DNA of 64,000 bases. It comes from Marivirga lumbricoides. Its GTDB lineage: Bacteria > Bacteroidota > Bacteroidia > Cytophagales > Cyclobacteriaceae. The notes beneath the pieces were generated by a model that saw nothing but the letters and a program-made list of their open reading frames with translations, ran no database searches and had not been told where the DNA came from. Shown one piece after another: positions 9,481-18,421 of the stretch; position 1 is the stretch's first letter; every line of letters begins with the position of its first letter. Location: assembly GCF_014636295.1 (NCBI RefSeq), contig NZ_BMEC01000013.1, forward strand, positions 1 through 64,000, in the 5' to 3' direction. Both the position numbers and the translations under genes were made by a program.

Positions 9481-9494
9481 TGCAAACGTTTTCA
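9481..9494. promoter_or_regulatory. LacI-family operator-like site
   Basis: TGCAAACGTTTTCA is a near-perfect inverted repeat around a central CG, the form typical of LacI/GalR-family operators. The same core TGCAAACGTTT, reversed, lies 32 bp upstream of kduI at 33847-33860; 12 of 13 aligned positions match (TGCAAACGTTT-x-C). No LacI-type regulator gene lies in the window. Confidence 0.5.
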
Positions 9495-9532
9495 ATTTAC
9501 AAATAAAAATAAGGATAATATTAAGATTATAG

Positions 9533-9554
9533 CTTGCTAAAATATTTTAGCAAG
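9533..9554. repeat. perfect 22-bp palindrome
   Basis: CTTGCTAAAAT pairs perfectly with its reverse complement, with no spacer. It lies in the non-coding stretch between the GxxExxY unit and the GH64 gene. It could be a dimeric repressor operator or a hairpin. There is no T-run beyond it. Confidence 0.7.
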
Positions 9555-9626
9555 TTAAAAAAGGTAGACTTGAAGGGTGGGAATTAATGAAGGTTAAAAT
9601 AAAGAAAATAATGATGCGCTTACTCA

Positions 9627-10273
9627 TTGTCCGAATTAGGATTTTTAAGATTTAAGGATTAGAGGATTAACTACTGATTCGGTTTTATTTATATTAATTA
9701 CATTTTTCTTCTCATTGACTTTGTCTTAATAAAGTCTTTATTATCATTATGATTTACATTGTATACCCTCTTAAATTCTAGACTTTTTGCTCCGAAATTG
9801 AGAAGTAAACCTATTGGCAAATTATAAGCCTGACAATAATTCATGGCCTGAGCTAAATGAGCTTCATCCAGCCTTATCAGCGCTTTCAGTTCAACCATAA
9901 TACTATCTTGCACGAAGAAATCTACTCTCCTAATTCCAATTTCAACGCCTTCATAAAAGATAGTCATCTCCATTTCTCGTTTGAAGGTTAAGCCTTGCTT
10001 TTCCATCTCAATAGCTAAGGCTCGCTGATAAATCACTTCTTGAAAGCCATTTCCTAAAGTGCTGTGAACCTTCATTGCACAGCCAATTATTTTATGAGTT
10101 ATTTCTTCAAACTCCATAATATGCCTGGACTAGGATTTTAAATATTTGATTGCTTTGGTTTATTTTAGCGGAGTTTTTTAGAAAAATAAAGATATGTATT
10201 TATCTTTTAACCTTCCAAATCTCTAAAACCAAAATCCTATCATCTTCTAATCTTTTAATCCTAATCCAGACAA
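9627..10273. mobile_element. 647-bp unit with inverted ends carrying a GxxExxY gene
   Basis: The left end reads TTGTCCGAATTAGGATT (9627-9643). The right end, on the opposite strand, reads TTGTCTGGATTAGGATT (10273-10257). These match at 15 of 17 positions as inverted repeats, and both continue inward with degenerate GATT/AGGATT repeats. The unit contains only the GxxExxY gene and ends 5 bp from the catalase stop codon. The arrangement looks like a small non-autonomous mobile cassette; mobility is an inference. Confidence 0.5.
9698..10117 (-). CDS. GxxExxY protein (PDDEXK-like)
   Basis: A 139-aa protein with the family signature G-F-Q-E-V-I-Y at the end of the first helix (around residues 24-30), preceded by IIGCAMKVHSTLG. 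VDFFVQDSIMVELKAL near the middle carries the D and E-x-K residues of a restriction-endonuclease-like fold. Family members are about 120-140 aa, so this copy looks full length. The biological role of the family is not established. The gene sits alone within a unit bounded by inverted repeats, on the same strand as the upstream catalase gene. Confidence 0.85.
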   Translation of the reverse strand: MEFEEITHKIIGCAMKVHSTLGNGFQEVIYQRALAIEMEKQGLTFKREMEMTIFYEGVEIGIRRVDFFVQDSIMVELKALIRLDEAHLAQAMNYCQAYNLPIGLLLNFGAKSLEFKRVYNVNHNDNKDFIKTKSMRRKM

Positions 10274-10278
10274 TTAAT

Positions 10279-12426
10279 TTATACTGCTACTTCTTCAGCT
10301 ACAGCCATTCTATCCCAGTTTCTATGTTGGGCAATGGCATTTCTGAATTCATCGGCAGAGTCATTGATAAAGACTGCTTTGTCATCTTTAAAAGCTTTTA
10401 TTACTGTTTTATCAATCAGCTCTTCTCCTTCATTATTAGCAGCAATGGCTTTACAGTGTTTAAAAGCTTCATTCAAAAACTTAGTGAATTTAGCGGTCTT
10501 CACCAGCATTTCTACTGATTTTTTACCCCCTGGTACATACACTGCATCAAAAAGCACACTTTCAGTAGTATTGATAGCTGCATCTACAGGATGATCATGA
10601 CCCTTATCACACTTAACATTTCCACCATGAGGAGCAACCAGCATTAACATAGCACCCTCCTTTTCAAGAGAATTGATTACCTTTTCATAATCTTTACTGC
10701 TAAAACCGTCTGCCACTAAAACAGCCACTTTACGCGTAGCAATGCTGTCAAACTTGGTATTAGCCTGGCTTAAAGCAGGTGATTTATCTAAGTAGTTCTT
10801 CTTCTTGCCTGGTTGATGCTTCTTAACATCCGCATCGGCACCTATTGCCTGATTAATCGGTTGTTCAATTTTAGCAGGCACTTCCATCCCCAACCCTTCG
10901 GCTACTTTCTGCGCTAACTTTTCATCAATTTGATTGATTACCCATAACATTCTTGATTTCACTGAATCGTAGGTACATTTACCCAATTCAAAAGTGTAAG
11001 CAGCTGCTACATGGGCTTGCTCCCATTCTGCCAAACTTCTATAAAACAATGCCGGTTGTGAAAAATGATCACTGAAACTCTCACTTCGGGTTCTTACTTT
11101 TTTAGCATCAATCCTTTCTTCGTAAGAATCGAAAGCGCCTTCCGCTATTTTGCTTAAATGCGGACAACCGCCACCTATTGAGTTGGGAAAATAGGCGGTT
11201 TTACCTTTAGGAATTTCCATTTGCATGTGCCCGTCCCTCTGATTATTATGTGTTTCAGCAACAGATTTATTAATCGGGATTTGCTGAAAATTAATAGACC
11301 CTAATCGGGAAAGTTGTGTATCTCTGTAGGAGAAGAGCCTTCCCTGCAATAATGGATCGTTGGTAAAATCCAGACCAGGCACAATATGGCCCGGCAGAAA
11401 AGCTACCTGCTCTGTTTCTGCAAAAAAGTTATCAGGATTTCTGTTGAGGGTCATTTTACCCACGGTTTGTACAGGAACCATTTCTTCAGGGATAAGCTTG
11501 GTAGGATCCAGCAAATCGAAATCGAATTTATGTTCATCTGCTTCAGGAATCAATTGTAAGCCTAGCTCCCACTCCGGATACTGGCCGGCTTCTATGGCAT
11601 CCCATAAATCTCTTCTATGGAAATCAGGATCTGCCCCATTTATCTTCAGTGCCTCGTCCCAGGTTACAGAATGAATCCCTAACAATGGTTTCCAATGGAA
11701 TTTTACAAAATGCGCTTCTCCCTTGTCGTTGATCATTCGGAAGCTATGAATCCCAAAGCCCTCCATCATCCTCAAACTACGTGGAATGGCTCTATCACTC
11801 ATTACCCATATATGGTTATGCAATGTTTCCGTGGTATGAGAGACAAAATCATAAAAAGTATCGTGAGCTGAAGCTGCCTGTGGTATTTCTCTGTGCGGCT
11901 CTGGCTTTACAGAGTGTATAAGGTCAGGAAATTTCATGGCATCCTGAATAAAAAAGATAGGCATGTTATTCCCTACCAAATCCCATGTACCTTCATCTGT
12001 GTAGAATTTAGTAGCAAAACCACGTACATCCCTTGCAAGGTCCGGTGACCCCTTTGAGCCTGCTACAGTTGAAAATCTTACAAAAACAGGTGTTTTTCGG
12101 CTGGTATCATTGAAAATTCCGGCTTTGGTATATTCAGGGATAGGTTTATAAAGCTCAAATACACCGTGTGCCCCGCTTCCCCTGGCATGTACAATGCGTT
12201 CCGGAATGCGCTCATGGTCAAAACTGGAGATTTTTTCACGAAGCAAAAAGTCCTCTAAAAGTGTAGCGCCACGCTCCCCACTTTTTAGAGAATTGTTGGT
12301 ATCATTTACCTTAAGCCCCTGCTTGGTAGTGAGTGGCTTATTGGTAGGATCTTTCTTATACTGCGATAATTGTTCTTGCTTTTTAGAAGTTCCTTCTCCG
12401 GAATCCTTCTTTTTTGGTTGTTCCAT
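10279..12426 (-). CDS. katE: large-subunit monofunctional catalase with DJ-1/PfpI-like C-domain
   Basis: A 715-aa heme catalase of clade 2 (HPII type). The distal histidine lies at H80 in RIPERIVHARGSGAHG, the distal asparagine in the VGNNMPIFFIQD segment (about 153-154), and the proximal heme tyrosine in the LFSYRDTQLSRLG segment. Residues from about 560 onward form the extra flavodoxin-like/PfpI domain (KVAVLVADGFSSKDYEK, then YVPGGKKS) found only in large catalases. It converts hydrogen peroxide to water and oxygen in the cytoplasm. The N-terminal 45 residues are lysine- and glutamine-rich and probably disordered. It is a single gene; the GxxExxY unit follows immediately. Confidence 0.95.
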   Translation of the reverse strand: MEQPKKKDSGEGTSKKQEQLSQYKKDPTNKPLTTKQGLKVNDTNNSLKSGERGATLLEDFLLREKISSFDHERIPERIVHARGSGAHGVFELYKPIPEYTKAGIFNDTSRKTPVFVRFSTVAGSKGSPDLARDVRGFATKFYTDEGTWDLVGNNMPIFFIQDAMKFPDLIHSVKPEPHREIPQAASAHDTFYDFVSHTTETLHNHIWVMSDRAIPRSLRMMEGFGIHSFRMINDKGEAHFVKFHWKPLLGIHSVTWDEALKINGADPDFHRRDLWDAIEAGQYPEWELGLQLIPEADEHKFDFDLLDPTKLIPEEMVPVQTVGKMTLNRNPDNFFAETEQVAFLPGHIVPGLDFTNDPLLQGRLFSYRDTQLSRLGSINFQQIPINKSVAETHNNQRDGHMQMEIPKGKTAYFPNSIGGGCPHLSKIAEGAFDSYEERIDAKKVRTRSESFSDHFSQPALFYRSLAEWEQAHVAAAYTFELGKCTYDSVKSRMLWVINQIDEKLAQKVAEGLGMEVPAKIEQPINQAIGADADVKKHQPGKKKNYLDKSPALSQANTKFDSIATRKVAVLVADGFSSKDYEKVINSLEKEGAMLMLVAPHGGNVKCDKGHDHPVDAAINTTESVLFDAVYVPGGKKSVEMLVKTAKFTKFLNEAFKHCKAIAANNEGEELIDKTVIKAFKDDKAVFINDSADEFRNAIAQHRNWDRMAVAEEVAV

Positions 12427-12612
12427 AGTTTTTTAAAATTTGTAAATTGGTTCTTGTAAAAAGAATCGCAATAAATGTGGCAAAGTTGTAAAAACATGCA
12501 TTTTTATTATTTGTACTGAAGCCTAAAACTCAGAGAGAACTTTTACCCCCTCACTTCCAACCTTTTACACTGTATTAGTGTCTTTTCTCCACAACTTTCA
12601 AAACCCTTGTTT

Positions 12613-12993
12613 ATGAAACCTTTAAAATCATTTGTAGTATCAATAATGCTTATCACCGGATTTGTAGCCTGCGAATCTGAGTCGGCCCATATTTCGAAAG
12701 ATTGTATCTATACCGCTACTGTTGAAGATTTATCAGGACTGGATGGCTGCGGCTTCCTTTTTAAGTTAGACAATGGAGACTACCTTGAGCCTGTATGGCG
12801 ATGGGGCTTTTGTGGTACTCCTCCCTTACCGGAAGGCGCAACAGAAGATCCTTTATGGGATTTCAATTACGTAGACGGGCAACGCGTGCGACTTGGCTTT
12901 GAACCTGCTAATGATGTAGGCAGCATTTGCATGAAGGGAAAACCGGTAATTATTACCTGCCTGGAAGTGATTGATGAAGCTCCTGTGGAGTGA
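12613..12993 (+). CDS. small lipoprotein
   Basis: An ATG at 12613 is a better start than the in-frame TTG at 12607, giving 126 aa. A short basic N-terminus (MKPLKS), a hydrophobic stretch and GFVAC form a plausible lipobox, with acylated Cys at about residue 20. The mature part has four further cysteines and a pattern (DGCGFLFKLDNGDYLEP, later SICMKGKPVIITCLEV) resembling small Bacteroidota lipoproteins of unknown function. It converges with the MutS-like gene, whose stop lies 25 bp away. Confidence 0.65.
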   Translation: MKPLKSFVVSIMLITGFVACESESAHISKDCIYTATVEDLSGLDGCGFLFKLDNGDYLEPVWRWGFCGTPPLPEGATEDPLWDFNYVDGQRVRLGFEPANDVGSICMKGKPVIITCLEVIDEAPVE

Positions 12994-13018
12994 AGGATCT
13001 GAACGGATGCTTATACAA

Positions 13019-14863
13019 TTAAACCATCTTTTCAATATTATCAAGCAGATTTATACCACTTTTTCTCATTAGTTCGCTGGCATTGAAGTCTGTACATATT
13101 CCCTCATCTAAATGGTAGGTGAAAAGTAATTCATCTTTGGCAATTTTACTGTTAAAACTATAATTAGTGACTATCATATGATTACCTGCTAATTTAGCCA
13201 TCTCCAAATCGTGCGTAGAAATGATACCAAAAGCATTAAGCTCACTCAGCTGTTTAATCAGGGACACTCCCCCTCTGTACCTATCCTCCGAATTAGTGCC
13301 TTTAAACATTTCATCCAACATGAAAAATATAGGTTCTCCGCTTTTGATCAGTTGAAGCAATTCCTCCACTTTTTTCAATTCCGCATAAAATGACGAAACA
13401 CCTTCGTCCAGGTTATCCTGCGTGCGCATACTGGTAAACAATATCAGTTGTGAAACTTCTGCTGATTGTGCACAGCAAGGTGCCCCCATATGTGCTAAGA
13501 TCAGATTTACTCCAATGGTTCTTAAGAAGGTGCTTTTGCCCGCCATATTAGAGCCTGTAACCATGGCTATTTGACCTTTTCCCTCCAATGCAAAATCATT
13601 GCAAACCCTGGTTTCAGCTTTAAGTAAAGGGTGGCCCAACTTTTTAAAACTTAGTTTATAAGGTGTGGCTGCAATTTTAGGAAAAACAAAACCCTGATTA
13701 GAGTAGGCAAAGCCAGCCAAACTATTTAATACCTCAAACTCGCTGATGGCATCTATCCACTGGCTCACATGCTTCCTGTTTTTATGCTTCCATTTCTCAG
13801 TTTGAATAATGTAATGAATATCCAGTAGCCAAAAACTGTTAAAAAGAAGATAAAACTTATTACTATCGCTCTTTTTGGTACCTCTCAATTGAAAGGCTTC
13901 TAAAAGCTTCCTTATCTTGTTAATTTCATTAGTAGCGGAAGCATTCTTTTTATACTTTAGATCTGACTGCAGTTTCAACAGTTTTCCAGATTGGAAAGTT
14001 GACGATATAATCAATTGAGCCAACTCCTCATACCCACCTAACACACGCACATTATCGTAGGTATCGTCAATAATTTCCTCTGCAATAGGTGATACTTTTC
14101 TTAGTATAAAAACATTGATAAATGCTACAGTAAGAAAAGGGAATAAGTAGAAGTTGAAGCCTTCAGAAAAGGAGTTTATAACACATAAAATAGCAAAAAT
14201 GGTGAATGATATTCTCAAAAATATGCTTCCTATTATGTAATTTCTTTGTTTCGGTAATAAGTGCTCTTTTTTCTCAATCCACTTCAAAAGCTTTTGATGC
14301 TCAGTCTCAGTATTCATAAATGGCAGACCGGCAGCCTGAAATTCCTGCCTCCATTCCAACTTAGGCAGCAATTCCTTAATGGCTTGCTGCCTTTCCAAAA
14401 TTGTATCTTTAGAGGCCGCTTTTGAGAGCCAACTGGCGAGCAAGAGGCTTCCTGATTCTGTAGTAGTTCTGTTGAGTAACTGAAACAAGGAGTGAACACC
14501 GAACACATCTAAGTCGGCCAGATAAGGATGCTCATATGTGAAATAATTATGACCTTCAGAAAATTCTGATAGTTTATTTTCTAACCTGAGCAATTCCTGC
14601 TCATTAATTTGAATTAAAAAATTAAGTTTCTTTTTCCGCTTGTTTAATTTGTTGTAGCTCATCAACAGTAATGCAAATCCAATAATCCCGATGGGAGTTA
14701 CTACCCACAATGCCATTATCATTCTTTCATTGGCCAGATAAGCTATTGCTATAAGAGAGAGAACAAAAACCACTGCCCGGGAAATTGAAAGCATTTTTAG
14801 TTTCCTTTCTAACTGTGGAATTTTCGTTTGGTATTCTTCGATATTGGTATGGTAGACCTTCAA
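13019..14863 (-). CDS. membrane-anchored MutS-like ATPase
   Basis: A 614-aa protein with the MutS C-terminal ABC-type ATPase: Walker A GSNMAGKST at 437-445, Walker B FFMLDE at 513-518 followed by FKGTNSEDR, and a switch histidine in IISTHDLEM. The central alpha-helical lever region (about 130-430) is MutS-like. The N-terminal mismatch-recognition and connector domains of MutS are missing. There are instead two hydrophobic segments at about 28-68 and two more at about 208-256, implying four membrane passes. Proteins of this build are widespread in Bacteroidota and often misnamed mismatch repair protein MutS. Without the mismatch-binding domain a role in classical repair is unlikely; the true function is unknown. 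Confidence 0.8.
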   Translation of the reverse strand: MKVYHTNIEEYQTKIPQLERKLKMLSISRAVVFVLSLIAIAYLANERMIMALWVVTPIGIIGFALLLMSYNKLNKRKKKLNFLIQINEQELLRLENKLSEFSEGHNYFTYEHPYLADLDVFGVHSLFQLLNRTTTESGSLLLASWLSKAASKDTILERQQAIKELLPKLEWRQEFQAAGLPFMNTETEHQKLLKWIEKKEHLLPKQRNYIIGSIFLRISFTIFAILCVINSFSEGFNFYLFPFLTVAFINVFILRKVSPIAEEIIDDTYDNVRVLGGYEELAQLIISSTFQSGKLLKLQSDLKYKKNASATNEINKIRKLLEAFQLRGTKKSDSNKFYLLFNSFWLLDIHYIIQTEKWKHKNRKHVSQWIDAISEFEVLNSLAGFAYSNQGFVFPKIAATPYKLSFKKLGHPLLKAETRVCNDFALEGKGQIAMVTGSNMAGKSTFLRTIGVNLILAHMGAPCCAQSAEVSQLILFTSMRTQDNLDEGVSSFYAELKKVEELLQLIKSGEPIFFMLDEMFKGTNSEDRYRGGVSLIKQLSELNAFGIISTHDLEMAKLAGNHMIVTNYSFNSKIAKDELLFTYHLDEGICTDFNASELMRKSGINLLDNIEKMV

Positions 14864-15024
14864 ATTGAGACAGCATTAGTGGTAGATGGATTAATGATGA
14901 AGATAGGGAAAATTTAAGACTTGAAATTTCCATCAATGCTTATGTTAGAGTTCAAATGTTCCTAAGGGATTGCTAAAAAGAACTCTTTTTAAAGTTTTTT
15001 GGAGAAGAGAATTTATCATGTATT

Positions 15025-15744
15025 TTAATAAGCACCTCGAATCTTTTCTAATCCGATCCACTCATGTGCAATATTTTTCATTAATAGTGCATTATCAAAC
15101 TTCACCGAACCTTCAGGAAATATATCACGATCTTCAAAAAAGCTTGACTCTACCTTTTCTACTTCTAAAAGCGATACTTTCCAGGAGGATGTTTTGAGTT
15201 CAAGGGCATCAAAATTATTTTTGTTAGGAGAAAAGCCTACTGAACTTTTTTCGAAAAACTCAGAAACAGATTTTAGGTTTTCAAATATGCTTTCTTTATT
15301 CCACTGAGTGGTTTCCTTTGCTTTAATAGAAAGAGAAGTTTTATCATCACTTACAAAAGCTACTTCATAGCTTCCATCAGATTCTTTTACTGTAAAATCA
15401 GCCAGGTGATGAACACCTGGAAAGATTCTACCTCCTGCCAATGCATTTAATTTGGAAGATGTATCTCTTCTGGGAATATATACGCCTTCTTTTAATTTTC
15501 CTTTTTCGTACCATTCTACAGCAATTCTGTGAGCTCCATTTTCAGAAGATATGCCTAATTGGCTGGGAAAGCCTTTAGGCCTGATTTCCTTCAGCCTAAT
15601 TAAACAAATACCGGCAATGCCTTTTCCATTGACCAACTTTGGCTTAAATGGTTTGGGTAAATAATTTTCAAGCACTTCTTTGTCAATTTGGTAATTGATA
15701 AGAATTCTTCGGTCAATAATTCCTTTGATGGTGGGTATTTTCAT
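15025..15744 (-). CDS. DUF2071 (YqjF-like) protein
   Basis: A 239-aa cytoplasmic protein. The start MKIPTIKGIIDRRILINYQID and the motif with PxxLxP/KPFKPKLVNGKGIAGICLIRL match the DUF2071/YqjF acetoacetate-decarboxylase-like fold. Function is not known for the family. A 6-bp inverted repeat, AAGTAT-AGA-ATACTT, lies 9 bp upstream of the start (15753-15767) and could be an operator. It is monocistronic by spacing. Confidence 0.7.
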   Translation of the reverse strand: MKIPTIKGIIDRRILINYQIDKEVLENYLPKPFKPKLVNGKGIAGICLIRLKEIRPKGFPSQLGISSENGAHRIAVEWYEKGKLKEGVYIPRRDTSSKLNALAGGRIFPGVHHLADFTVKESDGSYEVAFVSDDKTSLSIKAKETTQWNKESIFENLKSVSEFFEKSSVGFSPNKNNFDALELKTSSWKVSLLEVEKVESSFFEDRDIFPEGSVKFDNALLMKNIAHEWIGLEKIRGAY

Positions 15745-15984
15745 TTTTCATTAAGTATAGAATACTTCGTTCAAATATTCTCAGGACTTAAGTGAGTTTA
15801 TTCAATGGGCCGGACTTTGTACATATAGCAGTAGCCTTTTTATATTTCTCCATCTTTTTAGTTTGGTTGGTCCCTATGATATTAGAAAAAACATAGGGGC
15901 ATAATTTCTTTTTCATACATCAATTCTTATTCGAAAATTATAAGAAGATTGCTAAAATCTTGCAAGATGTACTTAATACATCTC

Positions 15985-17616
15985 TTAATAGAGAATATTT
16001 ACCCAACCTTTATATACTGATCCACAAGGACCATTAATAATCCAATAATAAATATCACTTGGTAAGTTACTTCCATTCCATTTATTATAATAATTACCTG
16101 ATTCATAAACCTTTTTTCCTGTTCTCTGAAATACGCGCAAGGATGAACCCAATAACCGAGAATCTATAATAAAATATTCATTTTTATCATCCCCATTTGG
16201 TGTAAATACATTTGGGATTATAATATCTTCATATTCAGGAAATGTAATATTTACCTTATCAATAACTATTCCACAGGAATTTTCAACCTCTACCCAATAA
16301 GTTCCTGATTTCCTCACCTCAAATATTGGGTTTTCAGATCCGTCTTGCCACTTGTATGTTCCACCTGGTACAGTCGCATCTAAGCGAAGATAATCAAGAT
16401 CACAAACAGTCCTATCTTCACCTAGATCAAAGTCAGGAAGTTTATTAAACTCGACTTTAATACTATCTCTGGTTATTCCACAATTATTTTCAATTTCCAA
16501 CCAATAAATTCCAGATTCATTAACTTGAAGGGAAGAGCTTGATGAACCATCGGACCATCTATAAGTAGCATTTGGAAATCCTGCTTCCAGAACTATTTCG
16601 TTATCTTCGCATGTACTTACATCTTCCCCCAAGTTAAGAATTGGCATATTATTAAATTCAATGAATATACTATCTGAGGAAGATCCACAATCATTAGTAA
16701 CAGTAACCCAATAAAGCCCTGATGAAGTTATCTCTATAGTAGGATTAGTTGATCCATCTTGCCACTTATATTTCCCTTCAGGCACTGTTGCATTCAGCTG
16801 AAAAGAATTAATATTGCACAGTGAACGATCTTCCCCCAAATTTACAACAGGCTTAGCACAAGGATTAATTAGACAGGTTCTCTCTTCAGCAGTAAGAACT
16901 TTGTTATAAATTCGCACATCATCAATAACACCATCAAAATAGGTAGTTCCAACAACATCATTTCCTAATTTATCTATCGATCCAAAAACTAAAGGAATAT
17001 TTGTATTAACATTAATATTAGATGGAATAAAAGTAGTCCCAACCAATTCATTATCAACATAAAGGCTTATACTGTCCTTGGCCTTAATACCAATTAGAGA
17101 ATACCAAACATTCTCTTTAAATCCAGCACTATTTACATTGTATAAATTATTACTCTCACCACCAACGAAAAAAAAGAAAGCGTTCTCTCCATTTATTCTT
17201 TGAGCATCTAAAGCATATCCAGCTCTTATAGGAGTACCAAATATAGTAACGCCTTTATTTACTATCCATCCCCCCCTGCTACTTGTACCAGGAATTAGAT
17301 CTTTGAACTTTAAAACCTTGACCCAACAGGAAATTGTAAAATTGGAGGTTCCTAAATCAAAATGATCACCTACTTTAATATAATCGTTGACTCCGTCAAA
17401 AAGATAAGCTGAATTTGCATTACCATCTTTGTCACTAGTTTGAAGAGCTCCATTAATTGTCCCATTAAAGCCACTCCCTGTTTTCTCTATAGCATTTGTA
17501 TTTAGAGGAAAATGAGCAATCAAACCTTCTTCAAGATCAACCTCAGAGCAAATCCCTTGCCCATAGCCATAATGTATTGTGAGTAAAAGAAAAAGTAAAT
17601 TATATATAGATTTCAT
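15985..17616 (-). CDS. secreted LamG protein with three PKD-like repeats and type B T9SS domain
   Basis: The frame opens with GTG at 17622, but ATG at 17616 gives a proper signal peptide (MKSIYNLLFLLLTIHYGYGQ), so 543 aa. A LamG/concanavalin-like domain (about 30-245, including GVNDYIKVGDHFDLGTSNFTI and a DGVIDDVRIYNKVLT end) is followed by three repeats of about 80 aa, each with LGED-x-x-C, W-x-DGS and SGxYWVxVxNxCG. The last 75 residues are a gliding-motility-type C-terminal domain (VFTPNGDDKNE; SDIYYW), the type B T9SS signal. It is probably a cell-surface adhesin or binding protein; no catalytic domain is visible. Such proteins commonly have many paralogues per genome. Confidence 0.82.
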   Translation of the reverse strand: MKSIYNLLFLLLTIHYGYGQGICSEVDLEEGLIAHFPLNTNAIEKTGSGFNGTINGALQTSDKDGNANSAYLFDGVNDYIKVGDHFDLGTSNFTISCWVKVLKFKDLIPGTSSRGGWIVNKGVTIFGTPIRAGYALDAQRINGENAFFFFVGGESNNLYNVNSAGFKENVWYSLIGIKAKDSISLYVDNELVGTTFIPSNINVNTNIPLVFGSIDKLGNDVVGTTYFDGVIDDVRIYNKVLTAEERTCLINPCAKPVVNLGEDRSLCNINSFQLNATVPEGKYKWQDGSTNPTIEITSSGLYWVTVTNDCGSSSDSIFIEFNNMPILNLGEDVSTCEDNEIVLEAGFPNATYRWSDGSSSSSLQVNESGIYWLEIENNCGITRDSIKVEFNKLPDFDLGEDRTVCDLDYLRLDATVPGGTYKWQDGSENPIFEVRKSGTYWVEVENSCGIVIDKVNITFPEYEDIIIPNVFTPNGDDKNEYFIIDSRLLGSSLRVFQRTGKKVYESGNYYNKWNGSNLPSDIYYWIINGPCGSVYKGWVNILY

Positions 17617-17851
17617 AAACACTTATATATACTTTTTGACATAGAAGAAATCATTTTCAATATAGGCTTTTGTAAATTTGCCAGCCAAATATTCTTTATT
17701 TATACTTAAGTCCATTAACATAACTCGCTCCCTCTGTATATCCTAATTATTCATCAAAAAGCAATGCAAAAAACTTACGAGTAGTGGTATTTGGAAGAAA
17801 GATGGTTTGGGAGGTCTTTGACTATTATAAAGTTTAGTATAAATATTAGTT

Positions 17852-18379
17852 TCACCTTTCCATTGTTTCTGTTCGACCTGGAAGCCATTTTAGCATTTCT
17901 TCAATCCTTTTTTTGGATTGATCAGAATTGTCCCACCCTCCGTTCTCCAACATTTTTCTTTTGAGAAATGGGGTATGTACACGTTGAATTCTCCAATTGG
18001 TAATAAGTTTAGCACTCAGCACTACAGTAATAAATCTTTTAGATTTTCTGGATTTACCTATTACCATTATTTTCTCATATCCATCTCCCCATTGTGGGGG
18101 AAAACAATATACTTTTGCTCCGGGACGGAAACGCTTAGTTCCTCTTCTAATTTCTTTTTCCTCTCCGTAATAATGTTCATTTATAATATTTCCCACGAGA
18201 CACCAAATTGACTCAATCTTCTCAGTATCCTTGTGTGGGAAATAGTGATTATGAAGTTCTTCTATCCTCTGAGACAGATTCTTAATCTCTACTAATTCCT
18301 CATGATATTTCCCATTCCCAATTTCAAGTTTGAGATTGATAAATTTCTTAGAATTAAATAACACCTTTAGGAGTTTCAT
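17852..18379 (-). CDS. uncharacterised 175-aa protein
   Basis: Not recognised. It is a soluble basic protein without signal peptide or membrane segment. Visible features are a helix-forming N-terminal part (ELVEIKNLSQRIEELHNHYF), a central tract with WCLVGNIINEHYYGEE, RFRPGAKVYCFPPQWGDGYE and a C-terminal tract with NWRIQRVHTPFLKRKM. The RxGAKVYxFPxQWGDGYE part resembles small beta-barrel, immunity-protein-like sequences, but I cannot assign a family. It is on the same strand as the SH3b gene, 42 bp downstream of it, so the two may be co-transcribed. Confidence 0.6.
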   Translation of the reverse strand: MKLLKVLFNSKKFINLKLEIGNGKYHEELVEIKNLSQRIEELHNHYFPHKDTEKIESIWCLVGNIINEHYYGEEKEIRRGTKRFRPGAKVYCFPPQWGDGYEKIMVIGKSRKSKRFITVVLSAKLITNWRIQRVHTPFLKRKMLENGGWDNSDQSKKRIEEMLKWLPGRTETMER

Positions 18380-18421
18380 TTCTTTTGCTTAAGCATTCCG
18401 TATTATATAGTCAACTTACTT

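Larger units (their letters stand above)
9111..9626. other. upstream region of the glucanase locus
   Basis: About 515 bp of very AT-rich DNA with no gene. It must hold the promoter of the GH64 gene. On the minus strand TAGTTTTG at 9401-9394 fits the Bacteroidota -7 consensus TAnnTTTG, but I see no good -33 TTG at the right distance, so this is only a candidate. The operator-like site at 9481-9494 and the palindrome at 9533-9554 lie further upstream. Confidence 0.4.

Noticed and set aside
12607-12612. TTG start for the small lipoprotein
   Set aside because: An ATG two codons downstream gives a normal lipoprotein signal; nothing favours the TTG.
13019-14863. DNA mismatch repair protein MutS
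   Set aside because: Only the C-terminal ATPase and lever are MutS-like. The mismatch-binding domains are absent and membrane segments are present.
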